Assembly (NCBI RefSeq): GCF_014898055.3
Contig: NW_023601212.1
Location: 35,266,329-35,330,328, forward strand
Origin: Talpa occidentalis
Taxonomy: Eukaryota > Chordata > Mammalia > Eulipotyphla > Talpidae
Length of the DNA stretch: 64,000 bases
Direction of reading: 5' to 3'
The notes beneath the pieces were generated by a model. That model was given only the letters and a program-made list of their open reading frames with translations. It did no database searches and was not told where the DNA came from. Position 1 is the stretch's first letter; each line of letters opens with the position of its first letter. Made by a program: the position numbers and the translations under genes. Below, in pieces: positions 1 to 11,590 of the stretch.

Positions 1-2809
1 TCCCAGCACCATTTATTGAACAAACTTTCTTTGCTCCAATGCATAGTCTTTGCTCCTTTGTCAAAGATTAGTTGACCATAAATCTGTGGGTTTATTTCTG
101 GATTTTCTATTCGATTCCATTGGTCTGTATGTCTGTTCTTGTTCCAATACCATGCAGTTTTGATGATTATGGCTTTGTAGTAGAGTTTGAAGTCTGGGAG
201 TGTGATGCCTCCATTCCCTTCTTTTTTTTTCAGGAGAGCTTTGGCTATTCGGGTTTTTTTGTGATTCCATATGAATTTCATCAATAATTGTTCTATTTCT
301 TTGAAGAATGACATTGAAATTTTGATTGGAATAGCATTGAATCTGTATATTGCTTTTGGTAGGATGGCCATTTTAATAATGTTTATTCTCCCAATCCATG
401 AGCAGGGGATGTCTTTCCATTTCTTTGTGTCTTCTTCTATTTCTTTTAACAGTGTTTTATTGTTTTCTTTGTATAGGTCCTTTACCTCTTTTGTTAGATT
501 TATTCCCAAATATTTGATTTTTTTTGTTTCAATAATAAAAGGGATGTTTTTTTGATTTCTTCTTCTTCAGATTTATTGTTTGTATATAGGAAGGCTACTG
601 ACTTTTGCGTGTTGATTTTGTATCCTGCCACTTTACTGAACTGATTGATGAGTTGATTTAGTTTTTCTGTGGAGTTTTTGGGGTTCTCTATGTATATTAT
701 CATATCATCGGCAAAGAGTGATAGTTTGACTTCCTCTTTTCCTATTTGGATTCCTTGGATGTCTTTCTCTTGTCTTATTGCTCTGGCTAGGACTTCCAGT
801 ATTATATTGAAAAGCAGTGGTGAAAGCGGACATCCTTGTCTTGTTCCAGATCTTAATGGAATTGCTTTCAGCTTTTCACCATTGAGAATGATACTGGCTG
901 TTGGCTTGTCATATATGGCCTTTATGATGTTGAGGTACGTTCCTTGTATCCCAAGAATTTCAAGGGCTATTATCATGAATGGGTGTTGCACTTTGTCGAA
1001 AGCTTTCTCAGCATCTATTGATATTATCATATGTTTTTTATATTTCTTTTTGTTGATGTGTTGGATAACGTTGATTGATTTTCGGATGTTAAACCATCCT
1101 TGTGTCCCTGGAATGAATCCTACTTGGTCGTGGTGAATTATCTTATGGATACACTGTTGGATTCTGATAGCTAAAATTTTATTGAGGATTTTTGCATCAG
1201 TGTTCATTAGGGAGATTGGCCTATAGTTTTCTTTTTTTGTGTTGTCCTTGTTCAGTTTTGGTATTAGTGTAATGTTGGCTTCATAGAACGTGTTAGGTAT
1301 TATACCTTCCTTCTCAATTTTTTGGAAGAGTTTGTGAAGGATAGGTACCAATTCGTCTCTGAATGTTTGGTAGAATTCATTTGTAAATCCATCAGGTCCT
1401 GGGCTTTTGTTTTTGGGGAGGTTTTTGATTACCATTTCAATTTCGCTAATTGTAATTGGTCTGTTTAGGTGTTCTATTTCTTCTTTATCTAGCTTTGGGT
1501 GATTGTAGAGTTGTAGGAATTTGTCCATCTCCTCTAGATTGTTAAACTTGTTTCCATATAACTGTTCATAGTAGTTATTAATAATTCTTTTGATTTCTGC
1601 TGTGTCCGTTGTGATTTCTCCTCTTTCATTTATTATCCAATTTATTTGTGCTTTCTCCCTTTTTGCCCTTGTGAGCCTGGCAAGGGGTTTATCTATTTTA
1701 TTTATTTTTTCGAAGAACCAGCTCTTGGTTTCATTGATCTTTTGGATTGTTTTTTTAGTTTCGATTTCATTTATTTCTGCTTTGGTTTTTATTATTTCTT
1801 TTTTTCTACTGGATTTGGGCTTTTTTGTTGTTCTTTTTCTAGATCTTTGAGTTTCGAGATTAGGTTGTTTCTTTGAGTTCTTTCTTGTTTCTTGATGTGA
1901 GCATCTATTGCTATATATTTTCCTCTTATTACTGCTTTTGCTGCATCCCATACATTTAGGAAATTGGTGTCCTCCTTGTCATTCAATTCAAAGAATTTTT
2001 TAATTTCTTCTTTTATCTCCTCGTTAGTCCAGTGGACTTCCAGTAGTGTGGGTTTCAATCTCCACGAGGTAGGAGAATACCTTGCCTTCTCTTTATGGTT
2101 TATTTCTAGTTTGATGACTTCATGGTCAGAAAAGATGGTTGGTATGATTTCAATCTTGGTGTATCTGTGGATGTTTGTCTTGTGCCCCAGTATATGATCG
2201 ATCCTAGAGAATGATCCATGTGCGCTTGAGAAAAATGTATACTCAGATTTTTGGGGGTTTAGTGTTCTATATATGTCTGTTAAGCCTAAGCACTCTAGAT
2301 CCTTATTTAGAGCTTTAGTGTCTTTACTTATTTTTTGTCTTGTTGATCTATCCATTGTTGATAGTGGTGTGTTGAAGTCTCCCACTACGTATGTGTTTTC
2401 TCTGATGTCTGTTTTCAGAGATGCCAATAGTTGTCTGATATATTTTGGTGCTCCTTAGTTTGGTGAATATATGTTAATGAGTGTTATTTCTTCTTGAAGT
2501 ATTATCCCCTTGATCATAATGTAATGACCACTGGGGTCTCTTTTTATCTTTTTAAGTTTGAAATCTGTTTTATCTGATGAGTATAGCTGTTCCTGCCTTC
2601 TTTTTTGGTCCATTTGCTTGTAGAATTGTTTTCCATCCTTTAACTTTGAGTCTATTTTTATCTTTTGCAGCTAAATGTGTTTCCTGGAGACAGCAAAAGG
2701 TTGGGTTTTGTTTCTTAATCCAGCCTGCAACTCTGTGTCTTTTTATTGGAGAGTTTAGTCCATTTACATTTAGAGTTAGTATTGATATGTTAGCATCTGT
2801 ATTTGCCAT
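1..2809 (-). pseudogene. L1 ORF2p (endonuclease/reverse transcriptase), broken, partial
   Basis: ORF2 starts with the [13 protein letters not shown] N-terminus at 2809. Endonuclease motifs are readable (QETHL, GDFNTP, SDHE). A long open piece (1951-500) carries the reverse transcriptase with [17 protein letters not shown] and the catalytic FADD at about 704-715. Frame changes are seen near 2570 (an apparent 2-nt loss after AILI), near 1800-1850, and near 510-545. The cysteine-rich C-terminus lies beyond base 1. The product cannot be made as one protein. Confidence 0.9.
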
Positions 2810-2877
2810 TGTGTTTGTCTTTCCTTTGATTTTATTTATTTATTCTTTTAATAACTTTCTTTGGCCTTCTTTTGTTG

Positions 2878-3903
2878 TTATTCGTCCCTCTGAGGTTCTG
2901 GCTTTAGGACTCCTTCTAGTATTTTTTGGAGTGGGGGTTTAGTCGCAATGAAATTCTGGAGTTTCTGTTTGTCTGGGAAGGTCCATATTCTTTCTTCAAA
3001 GAGGAAGGAGAGCTTTGAGGGATATAGTATTCTTGGTTGGCATCTGTTTTCTTGGAGTTTGTTGACTATGTCCCTCCACTCTCTCCTTGCCCGTAGTGTT
3101 TCTTCAGAGAAGTCTGATGTCAGTCTGATTGGTTTCCCTTTGAATGTTATCTGTTTCTTCCCTCTTGTTAGTTTCATTATTTTTTCTTTGTCTTGGATTC
3201 TTGGGAGCTTTACTATTATGTGTCTTGCTGTATTTTTCCTTTCGTCATGGAAGTTTGGTGTTCTTCTTGCTTCTTGTATATCAATTTTCAGATCCTTCTT
3301 AGCGTTTGGGAAGTTCTCTTCAATTATATCCATGAATATTTTCTCTGTTCCTACATCTCTCACCTCTCCTTCTGGGATTCCTATAACTCTTATATTTCCT
3401 TTCCTCATGGAGTCAGATAGTTCCCGAAGTCTTTCTTCGGTCTTTTTCCTTTGTACTTCTCCTTCCTTTTCTGTTTTAGTTCTTTTTATTTGTGTGTCTT
3501 CAAGAGTACTTATTCGTTCTTCCATTTCATCTATTCTGCTTTCACTGCTTTTCCCAGAGTTCTTTAGCGTCTCCATTAATTCTTTGATCTCCTGCATTTC
3601 TTTTACTTCCCTCTTTAGGGACTCAATTTCATTCTTCTGGTCATTAATTATTTTCCCCTTATCATTGTTTTCCTTTATCACTTCTGTCAGTTTTTTAATC
3701 ACAGCAATTTTAAATTCTCTATCTGGAAGGCTCAGAAGTTCTTCCAAGTTACTGTCGTTGCAATCTGGTAGATGGTTTTCTTTTTGTGGTGTGCTATTTT
3801 GCTGAGGAGTTGCTGGGTTGCATGTTGTTTTTCTACTCCCTACTGCCTGTTTTCTAATTTGCTGAATTCCTTGTGACACTGTGTTGCTGGTACTGGCCGG
3901 CAT
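2878..3903 (-). CDS. L1 ORF1p, intact
   Basis: Open reading frame of about 341 residues, close to the usual length of mammalian ORF1p. The start at 3903 was chosen because the other L1 ORF1s in the window begin at the same point (M-x-A-S-x-S-N-T-V-S-Q); the frame stays open upstream to 3960. From N- to C-terminus it has a short basic head, a long heptad coiled coil rich in E, K and L (roughly residues 50-150), an RNA-recognition-like domain and a basic C-terminal domain ending near EPQRDE. ORF1p is the trimeric RNA-binding chaperone of the L1 RNP. No stops or shifts were seen. It lies about 70 bp upstream of the ORF2 start. Confidence 0.85.
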   Translation of the reverse strand: MPASTSNTVSQGIQQIRKQAVGSRKTTCNPATPQQNSTPQKENHLPDCNDSNLEELLSLPDREFKIAVIKKLTEVIKENNDKGKIINDQKNEIESLKREVKEMQEIKELMETLKNSGKSSESRIDEMEERISTLEDTQIKRTKTEKEGEVQRKKTEERLRELSDSMRKGNIRVIGIPEGEVRDVGTEKIFMDIIEENFPNAKKDLKIDIQEARRTPNFHDERKNTARHIIVKLPRIQDKEKIMKLTRGKKQITFKGKPIRLTSDFSEETLRARREWRDIVNKLQENRCQPRILYPSKLSFLFEERIWTFPDKQKLQNFIATKPPLQKILEGVLKPEPQRDE

Positions 3904-4250
3904 CTTGGGCGACCTTCCCAGCTCACCACGGCTCCTCTGGGGAACCTCTGCTGGGTTCACAAGTCTCCAGCAAAGACAGGTCCCTGCTCTGTCTCCTCGG
4001 TGAGCCTTCTGCTGGGTTCACACAGTCTCCAGCAAGAAGGGTCCCTGCTGCAAAATGCCGATGCCGGTGACGCGCTCCCCTGCACGCCCGGTCTGCCCCA
4101 GCGGTGGGTGCTGCTCCCCTCTGGGCTGGAACTGCAGGCTAGAAGGCGCCCAGCATGGGCAAGCCTCCCAGCTTACCTCTGTCTCCTTGGTGAGCCTTCT
4201 GCTGGTTCACACAGTCTCCAGCAAGAAAGATCCCTGCTGCAAAAAAAATT
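3904..4250 (-). promoter_or_regulatory. L1 no. 1 5' UTR with tandem units
   Basis: GC-rich 5' UTR. The block reading, on the + strand, CTGCTGG..TTCACA..AGTCTCCAGCAA recurs near 3947, 4010 and 4199, and the block around GTCTCCT.GGTGAGCC recurs at about 3991 and 4180. This gives a unit of about 190 bp plus a shorter partial unit. Tandem 5' UTR units act as promoters in mouse L1s; a promoter role here is inferred. Confidence 0.7.
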
Positions 4251-5935
4251 GGTACAATAGGTCTTTTCTTGTTGTTAGTGGGATCATTTTTCCTACTATA
4301 TATTTAGCAGGTGGCATATAACAGCAGTATATAAAATGTGATTTTTTAAAATATCCATTTTGTTAACCTCTTTTGCAATAAGTTTTAAGTGAATTTCTCT
4401 GATGCTCTTAAGTTTTCTGAAATAGTAGAAAGCAATCTTTTCTTTCCACTAGTTATTCTCCCTGTTGTCATTCCCTGCCTCTTTGTATTAGGTAGGTGTT
4501 TCAGAATTACAGTATCAGAAAGACTCTTTGTCTTTTTCAATATATATGGTTTTTCCCAATTAACTGTGTAAGTGGATTCTAGTTCAAAAAGGTATTTTTC
4601 ATCAGTGTAATAAATTACCTTCCATTGAAAGTATATTAAAAGCTGCTTCATTTATATTGGAATCTATAGGGGTTATGGTATATTTGCATCCCTTGACATA
4701 ATACCCTTATATTGCCTATAAATAAATTTTTAAATATTCTAAGAGATTATTTAAAATATATGTTCAACAAGATTATTTAATGGTCATTTCAACCATTTCC
4801 TTCTAATTTGCTCTGTATCCCCTAGCTTCATTGATCACTAATTTTCACATATGACCTTTGCATTTCCTTAGGTTATTTCATAGTTATTTCCTAGTTCCTG
4901 CTTAAAACTGTTCAGTGAGTTACCTCCTTACCTCATTCTCCCTACCATGATTTTCTATATAATTTAAATGTCATTATCCTTTCTTATCTACTTACTTATC
5001 AGGTAGAGTCTAAGATTGCTAAAAAACCCCAGGGTAGTAAGACATGATAATAAAAATATTGAAAAGCAAAATAAAGATAACATTCCATTTAACCAATTTC
5101 TTATTAATGTATGGTTGACAATAGGAAAGTGTGTGCTGGTTGTAGACTCACTAGCCAAGGAGATTAGCCCAGACTACTTGTTTAATCTCTTAGATATTTT
5201 GAAATCTATTTATAGGCACTATCAGGGATATATCAAGGGAGGCAAACATATCATAATCCCTATAGATTCCAATCTACTACTTATTCCTGGTGAGGTGACT
5301 CTACCCTCTTCACCAGGCTGTCATAGCTCCAGGGAGCACTTTCCCTTGTTGTAGACTAGTGGCAAGTCAATAGCCTTGGAACAAAATCAAGGTACAGATG
5401 TATATCCAATCTATATTTTAATATTTCTGTTTCCTTAGAAGACTGATTGCAGAAGCCAAGAATATGCTTCTAGAAAAGAAGTGATATCACCTCAATGACT
5501 GGGGTGACATATAACTTGTCACTCAAATAGGGACACTTGAACATTTAAGACAAAGTTTCTAATAATTACTCTGGGGCAATAAGGCAAATCAGGACATTTG
5601 GTCAACCAAGCTTTTGTGTATCTGTCTACCCTCCTATTGAAGAGGAATAAAAATGAGACAGAACAAATGAGAGAAAATATGAGACAAAGAGTTCTGTGGC
5701 TGACAAAGCAGAGGAATTTTTTTTTAAAGATTAAATGAAATCTCAGGATGAAAGATCCATTTTTATTAAAAATGTCAAGAAGTTGTGATATCTCCACTTT
5801 TGCCAATGGTGTCTTCCTATCCCACCCCCACCACACAATAGAGAGGTCAGAAAGAACATGTTTTCTGTTTCATTACCAAAGTGCATTTGATATCAGAGAA
5901 GGAGGACATTGGTAGGATGGGATGCCAGGATAGGT
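4251..5935. other. Intergenic sequence, nothing recognised
   Basis: AT-rich DNA with short chance ORFs only. I saw no repeat family, splice signals or conserved protein motif. Confidence 0.5.
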
Positions 5936-6930
5936 CAAAATGGCCTATCTACCTGCTTGGGCTCTAAGACAATAGCCCCACAAAAAGCTAAAAGGCCAAA
6001 AACAAAAACCAAGGGCTATAGCAATACAATACCCATAGAGGCCTATGGGCTATAGCTGAACAAAGGACAGTGCCCGGTAAGAGGGCTAGTCACTGTCTGT
6101 GTGTCCTCATCATGTACACAACTGCAGGAGACATCAGTCTCCAGGAACAACCACCATGGGGTTTATTTTACAAGCAGGGGAAAAAATAACTTACACAAAT
6201 GCCTAGCTATCTCACTCATATAGTGTCAGTGATTTCACCACTGGTCCTCCAAAGTTGATGTCAGAGACACCAAGTGTTAACAGCTCTTTGTGAGTTGTTG
6301 GGCTGTACCAACAGTAAACAGCTATTTGAGACACCAGGCCCTGGGCCTTTGGTGCTGGCCTCAGGCCATTTCAGAGACAAACTGGAGACCCAGTTTCTGA
6401 CAGAGGTCTTTGGCTTCTCTTCCCTCCTCAGAGGTCAGCTGATGTTTCTTCCTTCTTCTTTCAACTTCTGGCTCTTCTTTCTTTGGAGGCCAGGAACAGA
6501 GTCTTCCCCTTCTTTCTTCAGAGGCTGGAAACTTCTCTCTTTAGCTTCCTCTGACTCTGGCTTACACCCTCTTTCAGGATGCCCCACCAAAATCTGATTG
6601 GCCTATTTTTTTAATCCTGTGCCTGATTGGACCATTCAGCACCAATCAGCTCATGGCTCACACCTGATTGGTCCATCCCCCAACCTAGGAACTATGCAGT
6701 TGCATAAAATGGCTCTGAGAAGCAACTGCCACAATTGACAAAAGGGCTGTTGCTAGGTTCTAAGGAGCAGCTGCCACAACTGAATCGTGGTGGAACAGCA
6801 GAGGGAGAGAACACCACTGTTGCTGCTGGATCCTGCTGATGAGACAACTGGGTTCCAGTAACATAGTCACTACAATGTTCATTACCATTGTGGATAACCC
6901 AGCTGGTGAAATCCATCCTTGAGCACCTTT
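5936..6930 (+). mobile_element. Possible solitary LTR / retrovirus-like remnant
   Basis: This stretch differs in composition from its surroundings. Between 6590 and 6690 it has four CCAAT-type motifs (ATTGG near 6595, 6626 and 6664, and CCAAT near 6641). A TATA-like CATAAAA near 6704 follows. Clustered CCAAT boxes before a TATA-like box are typical of retroviral U3 regions. No coding sequence, primer-binding site or clean terminal TG..CA pair was found, so a cellular promoter-like or other repeat origin remains possible. Confidence 0.3.
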
Positions 6931-7698
6931 ATTTTAATAAATTTGGAGGAAATAATTTTAGTATTGTAAGATATCTATTACTAGGTCAAATATTTATCTG
7001 ACCAAAACAGAAATTGATTTTAGAATTACATTTATCTTTGAATATTTCCAGCAGGCCTTGTGATTTTCTTTTTAAGGAGAAGAAAAAAAATTCTCCACAT
7101 TCTCCATAGTTGTATTCAAATAATTGTGAGCAGTTCTTTAAATTTTACATCTTCCTCACACTGATCCCTCTGATCTAAGTTGCCCTCTGCCTGCTGTGTT
7201 TTTGAAATCTTGTGGCTTATGATTTCAGGCATGTGATGAGTTCCAGGCAGTGGGAAATTCTGGTCACCTCTTCACCTATAAGGTCAATAGCATGAAACAT
7301 TTGCTTTCCATAATAATTTCAGTCATACACAGAGCAGTACTTGCTTGTCACTATTTTTTTAACTCCTGTTAAATAGATGGAAGATGAGAAAAGCATTAAG
7401 TGCTGCTAAAAACTGCCTACAGTTCAGATTGTCCTTTTCTGGCAAAGAAAAGCTACTTACTTCATCTGTCTTGTGATCTGTGACACTGCTTTTTAAACAG
7501 ACCTAGTGAATAAAGATTAAGATAAAAATTAAGGTGCTACTTAGGGCTTTCAAAATGGTAATTACTTGTGGTTTTAATATATTTAATGAACATTATCTAT
7601 TTATTAAAATTGAGAACTTTAAAGGAGTAACTGCCTGCTCTAGGGATCCAGATACTTTTTATTACTGAGAAGGAGCAGGGTTAAAATTTTGACTTTTA
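6931..7698. other. Intergenic sequence, nothing recognised
   Basis: AT-rich unique-looking sequence. No gene, RNA gene or recognisable repeat was seen. Confidence 0.5.
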
Positions 7699-7967
7699 GG
7701 GGTCTCCCTGGTGGCACAGGCGGTTGAGCGCCGCACTGTGAAGCTGTCCGCAACCTCTGCAGTGCAGGTTCGATCTTGGCCGGCCAGCGAGAATCCCACA
7801 TGGTGAACCAGATCTCTCCTGTCTCGCCTGCTGCTCCCCTCAGCAGTGTATTTCTTCAGTCTGCCTATTCTGTTCCCTGCTCTGTCTCTGGTGAATCCTC
7901 TCACTCTCCCGTGCATCTGGCCTGCACCCCAGTTCTTGTATAAAAATAAATAAATCTTTAAAAAAAT
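7699..7967 (+). mobile_element. tRNA-derived SINE
   Basis: Full-length copy. It has the head GGGTCTCCCTGGTGGCACAG, an RNA polymerase III box A/box B region with GGTTCGATC, the CTGCTCCCCTCAGCAGTGTA core and a tail of TAAATAAATAAATCTTTAAAA. It is flanked by near-identical direct repeats (TTGACTTTTAG / TTGACATTTAG). Confidence 0.93.
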
Positions 7968-9150
7968 TGACATTTAGTTATAGCAACAAAGGGTGAGTCT
8001 GTTGAAAGTGAGCTGGAAAAGCTAACAGGAAAGAATATCTGTTTCCTCTTACTAACCAAGTAACTGAGTAATTAATTAATATGAACCTTCGGTTCATGTA
8101 GCCATTTATTTAACAAACATGCATGTGTGCTAATTATGTGCTGGCATAAAACTTTCTCTCTGAATTATGACACAGTGAGCACTACATTGAACTGTGATGA
8201 ATGTTCTGTAACCAAAGAAGAATGCATAATAGAATAGGGAATAATATAAAGGGAGACACCCATGTTCAGTGACATCTTCCTTCTCACACCTCTTTCCTTC
8301 TTCCCATCTACAAATTGGGCCCTGACTTTATACCAAAAAGGAGTTCCTAGAAAAGCTACAGTAGCATTTCACTTATCTGGAGATTAGAGCTTCAGCAACT
8401 TTCAACATCATCGACTGTGATTAACTAAAAACAGGAATTCTTACAGAACATCACTCTTCACATAAAGCTTTGTTAGGCTGAGATTTGGAGGGAAAGTAAT
8501 AGGGATGTTGAAAGTGTTTAAATAAAGAGATGTTCCTCTTCATCTTTAGAACTATTGCAATGGTTTTCTAAAGAAAACTGTTTTTATATCTGTAATGGGA
8601 AGGATAGTATATTAAACATGTCCAATGACATGGTTGAATAAACTCAATACAGCTACTATACAGAGTAGTTGTACAAAAGAAATAAAGAGGCTCAGAGAAT
8701 GGAAGGTCAAATGAAATTTGAAGCTGGGTGTGAGCTCAGTGCTCATGAAAAAAACATCATCCAGCTTGTCCTCAGATGGCTTCTCATGTTATAATTTCAT
8801 CTGTGTGCATTTATGTAATTGGTTGCGAAAGAAACAGGTTGTACAAAACAGCAAAAAAATAGAAAAATTAAAAAAAGGTTGTAAAGCATGGGGTTGCAAA
8901 GCATAAGAAATTTTAAACAATTTGGCTACTTAAAGCTGCTTTTGAGACACCGTAATTCTTGTTTCCATGTATGATAATTTTTTGAAAGGGACGCAGCTCT
9001 TCTTTGCAGAACAGGGTTTTGGTCCAGCCTTGTTACCTTTGTTCTTTCCACTTCATATATGATGGTTTTCAAGATGCTAAAGTCAGTGCTGGCATCTGGG
9101 TCCTCAAAAGGAGAGATGTCAATTCTAAAGCTAACTCCAGTTTCTTTTTG
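7968..9150. other. Intergenic sequence, nothing recognised
   Basis: AT-rich sequence with short chance ORFs. No gene or named repeat was recognised. Confidence 0.5.
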
Positions 9151-9178
9151 ACACATATTCTTTATTTTCTGAGATGGG

Positions 9179-9202
9179 CACACACATACACACACACACA
9201 CA
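9179..9202 (+). repeat. (CA)n microsatellite
   Basis: CA repeat with one CATA interruption, at the left edge of the L1 3' end that follows. Confidence 0.9.
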
Positions 9203-9270
9203 GATATTTGTTCATTTTTGTACAGTTTGATGTTTCCTCTCAGTTTAGTTCCCATAAAATTCCCACCACC

Positions 9271-9535
9271 GGGCCTCCCCTGGTGGTGCAGATGTTGAGC
9301 ACTGGGCTGCAAAGCTGCCTGCAACCTCTGCAGCACCAGTTGGATCCTGGCCGCCAGCGAGGGCCCCACATGGCGCGACAGACCTCTCCTGCCACGCCTG
9401 CTGCTCCCCTCAGCAGTGTGTTTCATTAGTCTGCCTGTTCTGCTCCCCACTCTGGCTCTGGTGAGTTCTCTCGCCCTCTTGCGCTTCTGACTGTACCCAG
9501 TGCTTGTATAAATAAAGGGATAAATCTTTAGAAAA
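9271..9535 (+). mobile_element. tRNA-derived SINE in an L1 3' UTR
   Basis: Full-length copy starting GGGCCTCCCCTGG and ending in an A-rich tail. It is flanked by perfect 15-bp duplications AAAATTCCCACCACC (9256-9270 and 9536-9550). It interrupts the L1 3' UTR, so it is younger than that L1. Confidence 0.95.
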
Positions 9536-10079
9536 AAAATTCCCACCACCAAGTCACCTGTGAACCATCTAGTCTCTTGTGCTCTTCCTACCCCTATTTT
9601 AATCTCTCTCCTCCTCCCTTTCTGTATCTCCCCAATTTATATTTTGCCTGTTAGTTTTGTCTTTTTTTTCCTGACCCCTTGCTTGGTTTCCCTATATTCC
9701 TCCTATAAGTGAAGCCATCCAATATTTTTCTTTATCCTTCTGACTTATTTCACTGAAAATAATCCTTAATAGTCCATCCATGTTGCTGAAAATTGCATGA
9801 GTTTTTTCTTTTTTTGATTGCTGAATAGTATTTCATTGTGTGTATATACCACATCTTCTTGATCCAGACATCTATTTTTGGGCATTTGGATTGTTTCCAG
9901 GTTTTACCTATTGTAAAAAATGCTTCAATAAACATAGGGGTACAGGTGTTCTTTTGAATCAGTGTTTTTGTGTCCTTTGGGTAGATCCTTAGGAGTGGAA
10001 TTGCTGGGTCATATCAACTTTTAGTAATTTGATGAGCCTCTACATAGTTTTCCATAGCGTTTGGACCAGTTTGCATTTC

Positions 10080-10350
10080 CTTTTTTTTTAAGATTTATTT
10101 ATTTATTTTATATAAGAACCAGGGTACAGGCCAGATGCACAGGAGGGTGAGAGGATTCACCAGAGATAGAGCAGGTAACAGAACAGGCAGACTGATGAAT
10201 ATACTGCTGAGGGGAGCAGCAGACATGACAGGAGAGGTCTGCCATACTATGTGGGACCCTCACCCGCTGGCCAGGATTGAACCGATGCTGCAGAAGCTTT
10301 GGACAGCTTCACAGCACGGTGCTCAGCCGCCTGCGCCACCACACGAGGCC
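10080..10350 (-). mobile_element. tRNA-derived SINE in L1 ORF2
   Basis: Minus-strand copy: T-rich tail at left, GAGGCC head at right. It is flanked by the perfect 14-bp duplication CCAGTTTGCATTTC (10066-10079 and 10351-10364). It is inserted in the sense arm of the twin-primed L1. Confidence 0.95.
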
Positions 10351-10983
10351 CCAGTTTGCATTTCTACCAGCAGTGTAAGAGGGTTCCTTTTTCTCCACAT
10401 CCTCACCAGCATTTGTTGTTGCCAGTTTTTTTTAACATGGACCATTCTCACTCTGTGAGGTATATCTCATTGTGGTTTTGATCTGCATTTCCCTATACAA
10501 AGGGAATTATATAACATTGTTAAAGGAAATAGAAGAAGACAAAAAGAAATGGAAATATGTCCCCTGCTCATAGCTTGGAAGAATTAACATTATCAAAATG
10601 GCCACCTTCCAGAAAGCAATGTACAGATTCAATGCAATTCCTATGAAAATTTCAATAGCATTTTTCAAATAAATCAAAGAAATATTGATGAAATTCATAT
10701 AGAATCACAAACAAACAAACCTTGAATAACCAAAACTCTCCTGACTAAAAAAGAAGGAGAATGGAGGCATCACACTCCCAGACTTTAAACTATACTACAA
10801 AGTCACGATAATTAGAACAGTAAGGTAGTATGGTACTAGAACAAAAACAGACATAGAGGCCAATGGAATCAAATTGAAAACCCAGTAATAAAGTCACACA
10901 TATATGGACAACTAATTTATTACAAAGAACAACAAATATGCAATGGAAAAATGATAGTCTCCTTAAAAAATGATGCTGAGAAA

Positions 10984-11070
10984 ACAGTACCACCACATGC
11001 AAAAAACTGTACCACCACATGCAAAAAACTGTACCACCACATGCAAAAAACTGTACCACCACATGCAAAA
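10984..11070 (+). repeat. 22-bp tandem repeat, about 4 copies
   Basis: The unit ACTGTACCACCACATGCAAA plus AA repeats almost perfectly about four times. It lies inside the inverted L1 arm, where other L1s have a single copy of the matching ORF2 codons. Confidence 0.9.
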
Positions 11071-11540
11071 AAATGAAACTAGACTACTACCTTACACCAT
11101 GCAAAAAAACCAACTCAAAATGGATAAAATACTTGAACATAAGACATGAAATCATAGAAGAAAATATTGAATAGGTAAAACACTCCATGACATAGATCTC
11201 ATAAACATCTTTGAGGACTCATCCCAGAAACAAAGAAAGTGAAGGAAAAGATAAACAGCTGGGATTATATCAAACTAAAAATCTTCTGTACGGCAAAAGA
11301 GAGTAACCAAAACAAAGAAATACCCTACTGATTCGGAGAAGGTGTTTGTACTCCACACAACTGGTAAGGATTTTGGATTTCCAAAATCTACAAAGAGCTA
11401 ACATGACTCAACAAAATCAAAGCAAATAATTCAGTCAAAATACAGGCAGAAGAGCTAAAAAGACACTTCTCCAAGGAGAAAATAAAGATGTCCAACTGTT
11501 ATATGGAAAAAATATGCTCTACATCACTTATAATAAGGGG

Positions 11541-11590
11541 GTTTTATTTATTTATTTATTTGTTTGTTTGTTTGTTTGTTTGTTTATTTT
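11541..11590 (+). repeat. (TTTA)n(TTTG)n microsatellite
   Basis: Compound tetranucleotide repeat at the right edge of the inverted L1. Confidence 0.9.

Larger units (their letters stand above)
1..4250 (-). mobile_element. LINE-1 no. 1, 3' end cut by window start
   Basis: A minus-strand L1 with a 5' UTR (about 3904-4250), ORF1 (2878-3903) and ORF2 (2809 down to 1). The 3' third of ORF2 and the tail lie outside the window. The 5' end lacks the YY1-type start seen in the L1 at 39169, so this copy is probably 5' truncated. It is young enough that ORF1 is fully open, while ORF2 has several frameshifts. Confidence 0.95.
9203..11535 (-). mobile_element. 5'-inverted (twin-primed) L1 with two SINE insertions
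   Basis: The left part (about 9203-10495, minus strand) is an L1 3' UTR and ORF2 C-terminus, ending upstream at the EMQIKTT-type codons. From about 10500 to 11535 the L1 sequence reads on the + strand, from the [16 protein letters not shown] codons to the CSTSL-type codons. The two parts therefore abut in the L1 map but lie in opposite orientation, the signature of twin priming. SINEs sit at 9271-9535 and 10080-10350. Confidence 0.85.

Noticed and set aside
2948..3805. 285-codon plus-strand ORF
   Set aside because: Antisense shadow of the intact L1 ORF1.
8926..9552. 208-codon minus-strand ORF
   Set aside because: Runs through a CA repeat and a SINE; no conserved motif.
10984..11070. CRISPR-like short direct repeats
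   Set aside because: No spacers; the 22-bp units abut, lie within L1 sequence and the genome is mammalian.
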